Positions 31,837 through 41,594 of a DNA stretch of 64,000 nt are shown in pieces. Source of the DNA: Bacteroidaceae bacterium (GTDB lineage Bacteria; Bacteroidota; Bacteroidia; Bacteroidales; Bacteroidaceae). The DNA is taken from NCBI GenBank assembly GCA_017555875.1, contig JAFZFN010000018.1, positions 40,792 to 104,791 of the forward strand, written 5' to 3'. The position numbers and the translations under genes were made by a program. The notes under the pieces are model-generated. The model ran no database searches. It saw only the letters and a program-made list of their open reading frames with translations, and was not told the DNA's origin. The first letter of the stretch is position 1. Each line of letters starts with the position of its first letter.

Positions 31837-34038
31837 ATGACAAAAGTGAAAGACTTACTCTTGCCTGCGATGGGCCTGCTGCCCTTGACCGCAGGTGCAC
31901 AGACACAGGCGGCTGACAACAACGGCGAGCGCCATGCTGAGCGCCCCAACATCATCTTCATCCTGTGCGACGACATGGGATATGGCGACCTGGGATGCTA
32001 TGGCCAGCAACGCATAGAGACTCCCAACCTAGACCGCATGGCGGCCGAGGGCATGAGATTTACCCAAGCCTATGCGGGCAGCCCGGTGAGCGCACCGTCG
32101 CGAGCATCGTTTATGACGGGTCAGCACACGGGACACACCCATGTGCGCGGCAACCGCGAGTATTGGCAGAGTGCTTTCCGTGGCAATGTGTTCGGCTCGA
32201 ATGGCGACTACATGATTATCGGGCAGGAACCTTACCTGATGACGCACAAGATCATCCCCGAGGTGATGAAGGAGGCGGGATACACGACGGGAATGTTTGG
32301 CAAGTGGGCCGCGGGATATTATAATATGGAGCATCCCAACACCTATGCCGTGGATGCTGAGGGCAACACCGACACCTCGAAGAGCGCGCAGAGCAGTAGC
32401 GCGTCGCTCCCCCACAAGCGCGGCATAGATTGCTACTATGGATATATATGCCAGTTCCAGGCTCACACCTACTACCCCAACTTCCTCAACCGCTACGACC
32501 CGGAGAAGTATGGCGATGAGTATGTGGTGGTGGACACGCTGAAGCAGAACATACAACACAAGGATGTGAAGTCGGGCGACAAGGACTATGAGAACCGCGA
32601 GCAGTACACGAGCGACCTCATCCATCAGTATGCGCTCGACTGGATAGACCGACAGGATGGGGAGCAGCCCTTCTTCGGCATCTTCACCTACACGTTGCCC
32701 CATGCCGAGCTATGGCAACCGCAGGATAGCCTGGTGGAGAAGTACACGAAGCGATTCGAGGGACAGGATGCCTCGTATGGGGGCGACTTCGGCTCATGGT
32801 ATTACCGCAACTATGGCAAGCACGCTCAGTTTGCGGCTATGGTGAACCGCCTCGACATCCAGGTGGGCGAGATCTTTGCCAAGCTGGAGGAGAAGGGATT
32901 GGCCGACAACACGCTGGTAATCTTCACCTCGGACAATGGTCCTCACACCGAGGGCGGTGCCGACCCCGCGTGGTTTAACATCGCCGACCTGCTACGCGGC
33001 ACCAAGCGCTCGACACATGAGGGCGGCATACGCATCCCCTTCATCGCCAAGGGTCCTGGCGTGCCTGCCGGTACGGTGAACGACCATCAGCTGGCCTTCT
33101 ACGACGTGATGCCTACCCTACTCGACTATGCAGGGCTCGACGGTAGCCAGTACAGCCTCGAGGCCAGCACACCGGAGCGATGCTACGACGGCATCTCATT
33201 CAAGGAGACGCTCACGGGCAACGATGCCGAGCAGGAGAAGCACGAGTTTCTCTACTGGGAGTTCCACGAGACGAACATGATGGCGGTGCGCATGGGCGAC
33301 TGGAAGCTGGTGGTGCAGGGCGGCACTCCCCGCCTCTACGACTTGTCGAAGGACCTGCACGAGAACAACGACGTGGCGGCTCAGCACCCCGACGTGGTGA
33401 AGGAGATGGTGGAGATCATCCACAGAGAGCACACGGAGAGCAGCATGTTCAGAATCACCTTGCCCGAGGTGCCTGAGTATGACGGGTCGACGGTGGTGAC
33501 CAGCGTGAGCGAGGACAAGACCTACACGCTGGAGTGCCAGCCCAACGACGGGCACAGCGCCCGATTCATCGCCGACAATGACGGTGCCATCAACGGACAG
33601 ACAAGCAAGGGAAGCAAGTTTTGCTTCAACCCTGCTGCTGAGGGGAGCTACTACATACAGAGCCTCGTGTCGGGCAAGTACATCAATGCCAACGATGCGC
33701 AGACGGACATCTCCTTCGATGCTACGCCCAAGACGGCATGGACCCTGGGCAAGCTGAACGCTGGCGATAGCTACGTGTACTTCACCATCGGCAACACGAA
33801 GAAGTATCTCAACAATCACCAGGGCGGTGCCGACAACCTGCGCGTGGCTTCGCACAACCCTATCGGGGCGAACAACAAGTGCTCGCTATGGACTCTGCAC
33901 GAGTATGATGAGGACCCCGCAGGGGTACGCCGTGTGGAGTGTGGGGCCGAGGAGGATGGCGTGTTTCTCTCGGGCTCGCAGATCGTGATTCGCCACCAGG
34001 GTGTGGAGTACAACACCGGTGGCCAGCGACTGGAGTAA
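31837..34038 (+). CDS. Secreted type I sulfatase with trefoil-like C-terminal domain
   Basis: 733 residues from ATG 31837, which begins a signal peptide (KDLLLPAMGLLPLTAGAQTQA); an upstream in-frame ATG would hide it. RPNIIFILCDDMGYGDLGCYG opens the S1 catalytic domain; the modified residue is Ser85 in SAPSRASFMTG, so formylglycine must be made from serine by an anaerobic (radical SAM) maturase. FTSDNGPHTEGG and ADLLRGTKRSTHEGGIRIPFI are the other active-site blocks. After residue 540, SYYIQSLVSGKYINAND and KCSLWTLHEYD repeats look trefoil-like. The C-terminus stops at YNTGGQRLE, apparently a shortened Bacteroidales sorting tail. Confidence 0.88.
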   Translation: MTKVKDLLLPAMGLLPLTAGAQTQAADNNGERHAERPNIIFILCDDMGYGDLGCYGQQRIETPNLDRMAAEGMRFTQAYAGSPVSAPSRASFMTGQHTGHTHVRGNREYWQSAFRGNVFGSNGDYMIIGQEPYLMTHKIIPEVMKEAGYTTGMFGKWAAGYYNMEHPNTYAVDAEGNTDTSKSAQSSSASLPHKRGIDCYYGYICQFQAHTYYPNFLNRYDPEKYGDEYVVVDTLKQNIQHKDVKSGDKDYENREQYTSDLIHQYALDWIDRQDGEQPFFGIFTYTLPHAELWQPQDSLVEKYTKRFEGQDASYGGDFGSWYYRNYGKHAQFAAMVNRLDIQVGEIFAKLEEKGLADNTLVIFTSDNGPHTEGGADPAWFNIADLLRGTKRSTHEGGIRIPFIAKGPGVPAGTVNDHQLAFYDVMPTLLDYAGLDGSQYSLEASTPERCYDGISFKETLTGNDAEQEKHEFLYWEFHETNMMAVRMGDWKLVVQGGTPRLYDLSKDLHENNDVAAQHPDVVKEMVEIIHREHTESSMFRITLPEVPEYDGSTVVTSVSEDKTYTLECQPNDGHSARFIADNDGAINGQTSKGSKFCFNPAAEGSYYIQSLVSGKYINANDAQTDISFDATPKTAWTLGKLNAGDSYVYFTIGNTKKYLNNHQGGADNLRVASHNPIGANNKCSLWTLHEYDEDPAGVRRVECGAEEDGVFLSGSQIVIRHQGVEYNTGGQRLE

Positions 34039-34087
34039 TCCCCTACGAATAGAACTATAGGCCGTCAACACAACGGCTCTAAAAAAG

Positions 34088-34121
34088 AAACGGCTTATGG
34101 CGCAATGCCATAAGCCGTTTT
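34088..34121. terminator. Bidirectional terminator between sulfatase and glgP
   Basis: AAACGGCTTATGGC / GCCATAAGCCGTTT, loop GCAAT, perfect 14-bp stem with A and T tails. Confidence 0.9.
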
Positions 34122-34142
34122 CATTATGCGGACAACTTCCGA

Positions 34143-36695
34143 TTAGAACCAACGCACGTAGCAGAAGTCCTGACGGTGAGGCAGGTCAGCGTGCTTGGGA
34201 TACATACGGTAAGCTACCTTGAAGATACCAGCGTTGTTAACGGTGGCTGTGCACTCGAAGGTGTGGATGTTGTTCTCCTTCTTCACGAGCTCGAGAGTGT
34301 CGATAGCGTGGATGTGCTCCTTACCCTCAGAGTCTGTTGAGATGGTAACGCACTCTACGCCAATAGCGTTGTCGAGACCCTTCTCGTCGAGCACTACGGT
34401 GAGCTTCACATCGCTACCGCTGGTAACGTCGAGTTCAGTTACGTTGGTAGCAGAAACTACCTCGATGGCATCCCAACGCTCAGCAACGGTCTCCTTCCAT
34501 GCTGCAATCTCCTTAGCCTTGGCATTGTCGTCGGCAGAGAGTACGGCGAAGCGGCTACCAAGCTTGTTGTAGAACTTGGTGTAGTAGTCGTCGAGCTGAC
34601 GCTTCATGGTGTAGTGAGGAGCGATCTGTGCGATTGAGTTCTTAACCACCTGGATCCAACCCTCAGAGTAGCCCTTAGCGTTCTTGTTGTAGTAGAGGGG
34701 CACGATCTCGTTCTCGAGAATGCTGTAGATAGTAGCAGCGTCGAGCTGGTCTTGGTAGTCCTGGTTCTGATAGGTGCGCTTCTCAGTGAGTGCCCAACCT
34801 GCACCGGGACGATAGCCCTCGAGCCACCAACCATCAAGTACAGAGAAGTTGACAACACCGTTCATCAACGCCTTCTCACCTGAGGTACCTGATGCCTCGA
34901 GAGGACGTGTGGGAGTGTTCAACCAGATATCTACACCTGACACGAGGCGACGAGCGAGCTGCATGTCGTAGTTCTCGAGGAAGATGATCTTGCCGAGGAA
35001 CTCGGGACGACGTGAGATCTCGATAATCTTCTTGATGAGACCCTGACCTGCACCATCGTGGGGGTGAGCCTTACCGGTGAAGAGGAACTGTACGGGGTAG
35101 TCGGGGTTGTTGACAATCTTAGCGAGACGCTCGAGGTCGGTGAAGAGGAGGTGTGCACGCTTGTAAGTAGCGAAACGACGACCGAAACCGATGAGGAGCG
35201 CGTTGGGGTTGATCTTCTGCATGAGTGACACTACGCGTGAGGGATCACCCTGATTCTTCAACCAGCTCTGACGGAACTCTTCGCGGATGTAAGCGATGAG
35301 CTTGTTCTTCAAGCCCTGACGCTTGTTCCAGATCTCCTCGTCAGATACGTTGTAGATAGCCTCCCAGATCTTCTGGTTTGACTGGTCGCTGAGGAAGGTC
35401 TTGTCGAACTTCTCAGTGTAGAGACCCTTCCACTCAGAAGCTACCCATGTGGGGAAGTGAACACCGTTGGTAACGTAGCCTACGTGGTTCTCCTCGGGAT
35501 AGTAACCCTTCCAGATGCCAGAGAACATCTCCTGTGACACCTTGCCGTGGAGCCAGCTTACGCCGTTAACCTCCTGACAGGTGTTGCAAGCGAAGGTTGA
35601 CATGCAGAAACGCTCGCTCTTGTCACCGGGGTTGATGCGACCGAGGTCCATGAGCTCATCCCAAGTGATGCCGAGCTGCTGTGCATAGCCGCTCATGTAC
35701 TTGCCGAAGAGACCCTCGTCGAAGTAGTCGTGACCAGCGGGCACGGGAGTGTGTACGGTGTAGAGACCTGATGCACGCACGAGCTCCATAGCCTGGTTGA
35801 AGGTGAGGCCCTGCTTGATGTAGTCGGTCAAACGATAGAGGTTGCAGAGTGCTGCGTGACCCTCGTTGCAGTGGTAAACGTCCTTGGTGATGCCCATAGC
35901 CTTGAGAGTGAGCATACCACCGATACCGAGGAGGATCTCCTGCTTGAGGCGGTTCTCCCAGTCGCCACCATAGAGCTGGAAGGTGATGGGGCGGTCAAAC
36001 TCAGAGTTGAGCTCGTTGTCGGTGTCGAGCAAGTACAAAGGTACGCGACCTACCTGTACCTTCCATACGTAAGCGTAAACCTGATAGTTGATGTAGGGCA
36101 CAGCTACTACGAGGGGTTTGCCGTTCTCGTCCATCACACGCTCCAAGGGGAGGTTGGGGAAGTTTGAAGCCTCGTAGTTGGCGATCTGCTGACCGTCGAT
36201 AGAGAGGCTCTGTGTGAAGTAACCGTAACGATAGAGGAAACCTACGGCACACATGTCTACGTTAGAGTCAGAAGCCTCCTTCAAGTAGTCACCAGCGAGT
36301 ACACCGAGACCACCTGAGTAGATGCGAAGCACGTGAGTCAAGCCATACTCCATGCAGAAGTAAGCTACTGAGGGGCGCTCAGCGTTGGGCTTCACGTCCA
36401 TGTACTCACGGAACATCTTGTACACGCTATTGATGCGAGCGAGTACTGCCTCGTCCTTTGCCAACTCCTCCAAGGTCTCATAGCTGAGACGCTCGAGAAG
36501 GAGCACGGGGTTCAAGCCACACTCTTTCCAAAGTGTGGGATTCAAGCTCTTGAACATTTCGCGAGCCTCGGGAGTCCAAGACCACCAAATGTTGCGCGCC
36601 ATCTCGCTCAAGCATGCAAGCTCAGCGGGGATGTGCGACTTAACGTTCACCTCTTTCCAAGCAGGTGCGTTTGAATTACTAACTTTAATTTTCAT
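34143..36695 (-). CDS. glgP: Alpha-glucan (glycogen) phosphorylase, GT35
   Basis: 850 residues. N-terminal DUF3417 region ([22 protein letters not shown]) as in the short-form alpha-glucan phosphorylases, then [49 protein letters not shown], and the pyridoxal-phosphate lysine at Lys608 within [13 protein letters not shown]. It releases glucose-1-phosphate from glycogen. It lies 174 nt downstream of the glycogen synthase gene on the same strand, with a family 2 repeat between them; a branching enzyme gene is 13 kb away. Confidence 0.93.
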   Translation of the reverse strand: MKIKVSNSNAPAWKEVNVKSHIPAELACLSEMARNIWWSWTPEAREMFKSLNPTLWKECGLNPVLLLERLSYETLEELAKDEAVLARINSVYKMFREYMDVKPNAERPSVAYFCMEYGLTHVLRIYSGGLGVLAGDYLKEASDSNVDMCAVGFLYRYGYFTQSLSIDGQQIANYEASNFPNLPLERVMDENGKPLVVAVPYINYQVYAYVWKVQVGRVPLYLLDTDNELNSEFDRPITFQLYGGDWENRLKQEILLGIGGMLTLKAMGITKDVYHCNEGHAALCNLYRLTDYIKQGLTFNQAMELVRASGLYTVHTPVPAGHDYFDEGLFGKYMSGYAQQLGITWDELMDLGRINPGDKSERFCMSTFACNTCQEVNGVSWLHGKVSQEMFSGIWKGYYPEENHVGYVTNGVHFPTWVASEWKGLYTEKFDKTFLSDQSNQKIWEAIYNVSDEEIWNKRQGLKNKLIAYIREEFRQSWLKNQGDPSRVVSLMQKINPNALLIGFGRRFATYKRAHLLFTDLERLAKIVNNPDYPVQFLFTGKAHPHDGAGQGLIKKIIEISRRPEFLGKIIFLENYDMQLARRLVSGVDIWLNTPTRPLEASGTSGEKALMNGVVNFSVLDGWWLEGYRPGAGWALTEKRTYQNQDYQDQLDAATIYSILENEIVPLYYNKNAKGYSEGWIQVVKNSIAQIAPHYTMKRQLDDYYTKFYNKLGSRFAVLSADDNAKAKEIAAWKETVAERWDAIEVVSATNVTELDVTSGSDVKLTVVLDEKGLDNAIGVECVTISTDSEGKEHIHAIDTLELVKKENNIHTFECTATVNNAGIFKVAYRMYPKHADLPHRQDFCYVRWF

Positions 36696-36738
36696 ATCAC
36701 AATAGTTAACTAATGATTGTTTCTATTCTATGTACTTG

Positions 36739-36864
36739 AGGAGTTAAAGGGAGTTATTGGGAGTTATCGCTTCGCTCTTGGGAAGATAAAGGCCAATAGT
36801 TTTGTCGTGCGAAAGTGCATTTGGCATTTAACTCCACTTATCTTCATTTAACTACTTTATCTCC
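36739..36864. repeat. Inverted-repeat element family 2, copy 2 (inverted)
   Basis: Reverse complement matches 23741-23860: GGAGTTAAATGCCAAATGCA, CTTTCGCACGAC, ACTATTGGC and GAAGCGATAACTCCC. It fills most of the glycogen synthase-phosphorylase spacer. Confidence 0.75.
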
Positions 36865-36869
36865 TTCTA

Positions 36870-38588
36870 TTAATTCACTTTACTCAAAGCGATGTCGTAT
36901 GCCTCGAGATAATACTTCGCGAACTTGTCCCAGAGGGCCTTCTTGGCGATAGCTGAAGCACGGCGACGGAGGTCGGCCACGAGCTTGTCGTCCATCTTGG
37001 TGAAGGCGAGGATGGTGTTCTTGATCTCGTCGGCAGCCTCGTCCCAGTTGCTATCGGTGCGGTGCACTACCTTCACACCATCTTCGAGCTGGCTATACTC
37101 ACCCTTGAGCGAGTTGGCCCAGAGGCCGAAGCCTGCGAGGTCGGTGGTGATGGTGGGCACGTGGAAGGCTACGCTCTCGAGCGGAGTGTAACCCCAAGGC
37201 TCATAGTATGAGGGGTATACGGCGAGGTCGTCACCGGGCAACAGGTCGTAGTAGGGCATGTTGAAGATGCCGTCGTTGCCATTGAGGTAGCAAGGCACGA
37301 AGATAACCTTGACACGGCTATTGGGGTTGTTGTCGAGCCCGATAGCACGCATCATCGAGAGGGCCTTGTCATCGTCCATATTGTAGAGTTCGTGGGTGAT
37401 GACGGGAGTCTCAAGGGGAGACCCACCCCCAACCCCTCCCTCTATGGAGGGGAGTTGGCTGCGCGATGCCTGCAAGTCCTCCCTAGAGGGAGGATTTAGG
37501 AGGGTCTTCAAATCGACGCGAGGACCTTTAACCCAAGCGGGCACGTTGATGAAGGCCAACACGTCGCGGTCGAGCGTAGGCTCAGCGGCCAAGCGCTTGA
37601 GTGACTCCAAAAGGATGTCGATACCCTTGTTGCGGAACTCGTAGCGGCCACCGGTGGACACGATGATGGTGTCGTCGGCAAACTGCTGACCGAGGAGCTT
37701 GCTGGCTACGTCGAGCATCACACGACGAGCCTCCTTGCGCTTAGCGGTGAAGGCTGCTCCCTTGGGCACGAAGTCGTCCTCGAAGCCGTTGACAAGGATC
37801 ACGTCGGCGGGCTTCTCGAGCAACTGGGTACATTCCACATCGGTGATCTCGCTCACGGTGGTGAAGCAGTCCACACGGTGTGCTGATTGCTTCTCGATAG
37901 AGTGCTTTGACTCCATGTTGAGCTCGCTCGCCATCTGGTCGCCATTGTAGCCGCTCATGTAGTCGTAGAGGGGCTTCATGTTGCCAGCAATGGAGCGGCC
38001 GATAGAGGTGGCGTGTGTGGTGAAGATGGTGGCGATAGAGGGAATCCAGTGCTTCAAGAAGAGGGCACCGAGACCGGTCATCCACTCATGAGCCTGATAG
38101 ATCACCTTCGGGGCATCGCCCTTCTTGGCCTCCTTGGCAATCACGTTATTATAATAGCTCTCGGCTACACGAGCGGCAGCATAGGAGAACATGCTGGCTT
38201 CGTCGTAGTCGCCATAAGCATGCAGAGAGTCTACACCGAAGAGGTTCCACGCCTCGGCATAGATGTCATTCTTTATATTATAATAAGGAGTAAAGTCTAC
38301 TAAAACGGCAATGGGATTGCCAGGAATGTTCCAACGACCTATACGAATCTCAAAACCCTCCTCTGTGGCTTTCTTGCGCCAGCCGGCAAGGAGTCGTTTG
38401 TCTTCCTTAAAGAGGGGATTCTCTGTCTCTTTCCAAAGGTCGGGCCCGATAAACACCAACTGGGCATTGGTCTTCTCCAAGATTGTTTTTGCCCTGGTAG
38501 AGAGTACCGTATAGATACCTCCAACCTTGTTACATACCTCCCAACTCACCTCGAAAATGTAGTCAGGAGTTCTTTTGTTTACACTCAT
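36870..38588 (-). CDS. Glycogen synthase, GT3 family, carrying an in-frame palindromic element
   Basis: 572 residues. PDYIFEVSWEVCNKVGGIYTVLSTRAKTI is the eukaryote-like GT3 start, followed by YQAHEWMTGLGALFLK, TIFTTHATSIGRSIAGN, HRVDCFTTVSEIT, ILVNGFEDDFVP and the C-terminal YYEPWGYTPLESVAFHVPTITTDLAGFG. It elongates glycogen from a nucleotide sugar (UDP- or ADP-glucose). Residues about 361-389 (LLNPPSREDLQASRS...LPSIEGGVGGGS) are encoded by an 87-bp family 1 element, with no stop or frameshift. The insert lies just before the TPVITHELYNMDDDKALSMM segment. Operon with glgP. Confidence 0.92.
   Translation of the reverse strand: MSVNKRTPDYIFEVSWEVCNKVGGIYTVLSTRAKTILEKTNAQLVFIGPDLWKETENPLFKEDKRLLAGWRKKATEEGFEIRIGRWNIPGNPIAVLVDFTPYYNIKNDIYAEAWNLFGVDSLHAYGDYDEASMFSYAAARVAESYYNNVIAKEAKKGDAPKVIYQAHEWMTGLGALFLKHWIPSIATIFTTHATSIGRSIAGNMKPLYDYMSGYNGDQMASELNMESKHSIEKQSAHRVDCFTTVSEITDVECTQLLEKPADVILVNGFEDDFVPKGAAFTAKRKEARRVMLDVASKLLGQQFADDTIIVSTGGRYEFRNKGIDILLESLKRLAAEPTLDRDVLAFINVPAWVKGPRVDLKTLLNPPSREDLQASRSQLPSIEGGVGGGSPLETPVITHELYNMDDDKALSMMRAIGLDNNPNSRVKVIFVPCYLNGNDGIFNMPYYDLLPGDDLAVYPSYYEPWGYTPLESVAFHVPTITTDLAGFGLWANSLKGEYSQLEDGVKVVHRTDSNWDEAADEIKNTILAFTKMDDKLVADLRRRASAIAKKALWDKFAKYYLEAYDIALSKVN
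37420..37506. repeat. Palindromic element family 1, 87 bp, inside glycogen synthase
   Basis: GACCCACC at 37420 to GGAGGGTC at 37506; hairpins CCCCTCCCTCTATGGAGGGG and TCCTCCCTAGAGGGAGGA, core GCGATGCC. 87 bp is 29 codons. On the coding strand the element enters after the second base of a codon (AA|G ACC). Confidence 0.93.
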
Positions 38589-38615
38589 TTAATACCTATT
38601 TCAAAATTTAAAGTG

Positions 38616-38623
38616 CAAAGGTA
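38616..38623 (-). promoter_or_regulatory. -7 box TACCTTTG of the glycogen synthase gene
   Basis: CAAAGGTA on the plus strand, 28 nt upstream of the start codon. Confidence 0.6.
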
Positions 38624-38674
38624 CTAAAAAATATCGATGAATACGCAAGAAAATGAGTGTTTTCTGTGTATTTA

Positions 38675-38766
38675 TTGTGTGTGATGCTGCGAAATGAGGG
38701 GCAAACCTATCGATTTGGAAAGCCTACATTACAAGAATATAGGTCGAGACACGGCATCACACACAA
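38675..38766. repeat. 13-bp perfect inverted repeat between uvrA and glycogen synthase
   Basis: TTGTGTGTGATGC (38675-38687) and GCATCACACACAA (38754-38766), 66 nt apart. It lies between the uvrA stop and the next promoter; terminator or regulatory hairpin. Confidence 0.6.
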
Positions 38767-38783
38767 CGACAGAGTGGAAAAAC

Positions 38784-41594
38784 TCATTCCAGATACTCCT
38801 TGAGATAGCGGGCAGTGTAGCTCGCGTTGTGCTTGACAATCTCCTCAGGAGTGCCAGCCTGGAGCAGTCGGCCACCACCGCGTCCGCCCTCGGGCCCCAT
38901 GTCGATGATGTGGTCGGCCATCTTGATGACATCGAGATTGTGCTCAATGACGATGACGGTGTTGCCCTTGTCGACAAGACGTTGCAATACGCTCATCAGC
39001 ACGCGGATGTCCTCGAAGTGGAGTCCTGTGGTGGGCTCATCCAATATGTATAAGGTGTTGCCCGTGTCACGCTTCGCCAGTTCGGTGGCGAGCTTCACTC
39101 GTTGGCTCTCGCCGCCAGAGAGTGTGGTCGACGGTTGGCCTAGCTTGATGTAGCCAAGACCCACCTCTTGCAACACCTTGATCTTGTTGAGGATGGTGGG
39201 GACATTCTCGAAGAACTCTACGGCACGATTAATGGTCATGTCGAGCACATCGGCGATGGACTTACCCTTGAAGCGCACTTCGAGGGTCTCGTGATTGTAG
39301 CGCTTCCCTCGACATACCTCGCAGGGGACAAGCACATTGGGGAGGAAGTTCATCTCCACGTTCTTGTAGCCGTTGCCGAGGCAGGCTTCGCAACGTCCTC
39401 CGCTAACATTGAAAGAGAAGCGTCCGGCCTTGTAGCCACGTATCTTGGCCTCGGGTAGACCGACGAAGAGGTTGCGGATGTCGCTGAATACTCCCGTATA
39501 AGTGGCTGGATTGGAGCGTGGAGTACGTCCCAAGGGGGATTGGTCCACGGTGACTACCTTGTCGATATGCTCCAGGCCCTCAATGCTCTCGTAGGGCAAG
39601 GGCTCGCGCAGTGAGCGGTAGAAATGCTTGGAGAGGATGGGCTGGAGGGTGTCGTTGATGAGCGATGACTTACCGCTTCCGCTCACACCGGTGACACAGA
39701 TGAGTGTGCCAAGAGGGAAATCCACATCTACACCCTTGAGGTTATTGCCTGTGGCGCCCTTGATGCTAAGCATATTGCCATTGCCCTTGCGGCGCTCGGC
39801 AGGAACCTCAATCTTCATCTCGCCATTGAGATACTGTGAGGTGAGGGTATGGGTGCGCAACATCTCCTGGGGTGTGCCCATGAAGACCACTTCCCCACCC
39901 TTGCGCCCGGCATGAGGGCCGAGGTCGATGATGTGGTCGGCGGCCATCATCATGTCTTTGTCGTGCTCGACGACGATGACGGTGTTGCCTATGTCGCGTA
40001 GCGATTTGAGCGAGGTGATGAGACGGTCATTGTCGCGCTGATGGAGGCCGATGCTGGGCTCGTCGAGGATGTAGAGCACGTTGACGAGCTGAGAGCCTAT
40101 CTGTGTGGCAAGTCGTATGCGTTGGCTCTCACCGCCCGAGAGGGTCATCGAGGAGCGCGAGAGCGAGAGGTAGTCGAGACCCACATCAAGCAGGAAGCTC
40201 AGGCGGGTGTTGATCTCCTTGAGTATCTCGAAGGCTATCTTCTGCTGATTGCCCGTGAGGCGGGTGATGGCCTCGGTGGTCCATTCATAGAGTTCGCTGA
40301 TGTCCATCGACGACAGCTCGTGGATATTCTTACCCAGGATGCGGTAGTGTAGCGCCTCACGATTGAGTCGGGCGCCATGACACTCGGGACATACGGTGGT
40401 GGCCGAGAACTGGTCTATCCACTTCTGTTGTGCTGCGGTGGGCTCGGCATCGTGATCGCTGAGGAAGTATTTCACTAGTCCATCGTAGGAGAGAAACATG
40501 TCAGACTCTTCGAGGATGGTGGTCTTGACCTTGATGCGTTCGGTGCATCCATAGAAAATCTCGTCGATGACGTTCTCGTCCAGCTCTGCGATGGGAGTCT
40601 TCAGTGTGTATTCGTAGCGAGCAAGGAGCGCCTCTATCTGTCGGAAGATAAGCGTGTTTTTATAATTACCAAGGGGGACGATACCTCCTTTATATATAGA
40701 GAGCGACTTGTCGGGGATGAGTTTGTCGATGTCGAGTTGCGTCACGTGGCCCAGTCCCTTACACTTGGGGCAAGCACCCTGGGGAGAGTTGAAGGAGAAG
40801 TTGTGTGGCGCAGGCTCCTTGTAGGCCAGCCCTGTCACTGGACACATGAGTCGCTTGCTGTAGTGGCGCACCTCACTGCTGTCCTTGTCGAGAATCATGA
40901 TGAGTCCGTCGCCCTGCTGCATGGCATTGGCTACGCTCTCGCGCAGACGGCGGTCGTCCTTGCTATCGACCTTGAGCTTGTCTACCACGACTTCGATGTC
41001 ATGGTTTTTATATCGGTCGAGGCGCATGCCATGAGTCACCTCCATGACTTCTCCGTCGACACGAACATAGAGAAAGCCCTTGCGACGAACCTGCTCGAAG
41101 AGCTCGCGGTAGTGTCCCTTACGGGCCTTGACCAGAGGGGCAAGGATGAAGATGGGCTTGCCAGCATAATCCTTTAATATGAGATCGATAATCTGCTCTT
41201 CGGTGTACTTGACCATCTTCTCTCCCGAAGCATAGGAATAGGCCTCGCCAGCTCGAGCAAAGAGGAGACGGAGGTAGTCATACACCTCGGTGATGGTGCC
41301 TACGGTAGAGCGTGGATTCTTGTTCGTGGTCTTCTGCTCAATGGAGATGACGGGCGACAAGCCTGTCACCTTATCTACATCGGGGCGTTGCATGCCTCCG
41401 AGGAAGTTGCGTGCATAGGCTGAGAAGGTCTCGATATAGCGACGCTGGCCCTCGGCAAAGAGTGTGTCAAATGCCAATGACGACTTGCCACTTCCGCTCA
41501 GGCCAGTGATAACCGTGAGTGAGCCGTGGGGGACGATGGCATCAATATTCTTCAGGTTGTGCTCGCGGGCACCATATACTTCGATATTACTCAT
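38784..41594 (-). CDS. uvrA: Excinuclease ABC subunit A
   Basis: 936 residues. Two ABC modules with Walker A GLSGSGKSSLAF and GVSGSGKSSLIN, two LSGGESQR signatures, and zinc fingers CPVTG...CPKCKGLG and CEACLGNGY...CEVCRGKRY. It recognises bulky DNA lesions with UvrB in nucleotide excision repair. The start overlaps the upstream CHU_C gene by 4 nt (ATGA), so the repair gene is translated behind a secreted-protein gene. Confidence 0.97.
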   Translation of the reverse strand: MSNIEVYGAREHNLKNIDAIVPHGSLTVITGLSGSGKSSLAFDTLFAEGQRRYIETFSAYARNFLGGMQRPDVDKVTGLSPVISIEQKTTNKNPRSTVGTITEVYDYLRLLFARAGEAYSYASGEKMVKYTEEQIIDLILKDYAGKPIFILAPLVKARKGHYRELFEQVRRKGFLYVRVDGEVMEVTHGMRLDRYKNHDIEVVVDKLKVDSKDDRRLRESVANAMQQGDGLIMILDKDSSEVRHYSKRLMCPVTGLAYKEPAPHNFSFNSPQGACPKCKGLGHVTQLDIDKLIPDKSLSIYKGGIVPLGNYKNTLIFRQIEALLARYEYTLKTPIAELDENVIDEIFYGCTERIKVKTTILEESDMFLSYDGLVKYFLSDHDAEPTAAQQKWIDQFSATTVCPECHGARLNREALHYRILGKNIHELSSMDISELYEWTTEAITRLTGNQQKIAFEILKEINTRLSFLLDVGLDYLSLSRSSMTLSGGESQRIRLATQIGSQLVNVLYILDEPSIGLHQRDNDRLITSLKSLRDIGNTVIVVEHDKDMMMAADHIIDLGPHAGRKGGEVVFMGTPQEMLRTHTLTSQYLNGEMKIEVPAERRKGNGNMLSIKGATGNNLKGVDVDFPLGTLICVTGVSGSGKSSLINDTLQPILSKHFYRSLREPLPYESIEGLEHIDKVVTVDQSPLGRTPRSNPATYTGVFSDIRNLFVGLPEAKIRGYKAGRFSFNVSGGRCEACLGNGYKNVEMNFLPNVLVPCEVCRGKRYNHETLEVRFKGKSIADVLDMTINRAVEFFENVPTILNKIKVLQEVGLGYIKLGQPSTTLSGGESQRVKLATELAKRDTGNTLYILDEPTTGLHFEDIRVLMSVLQRLVDKGNTVIVIEHNLDVIKMADHIIDMGPEGGRGGGRLLQAGTPEEIVKHNASYTARYLKEYLE

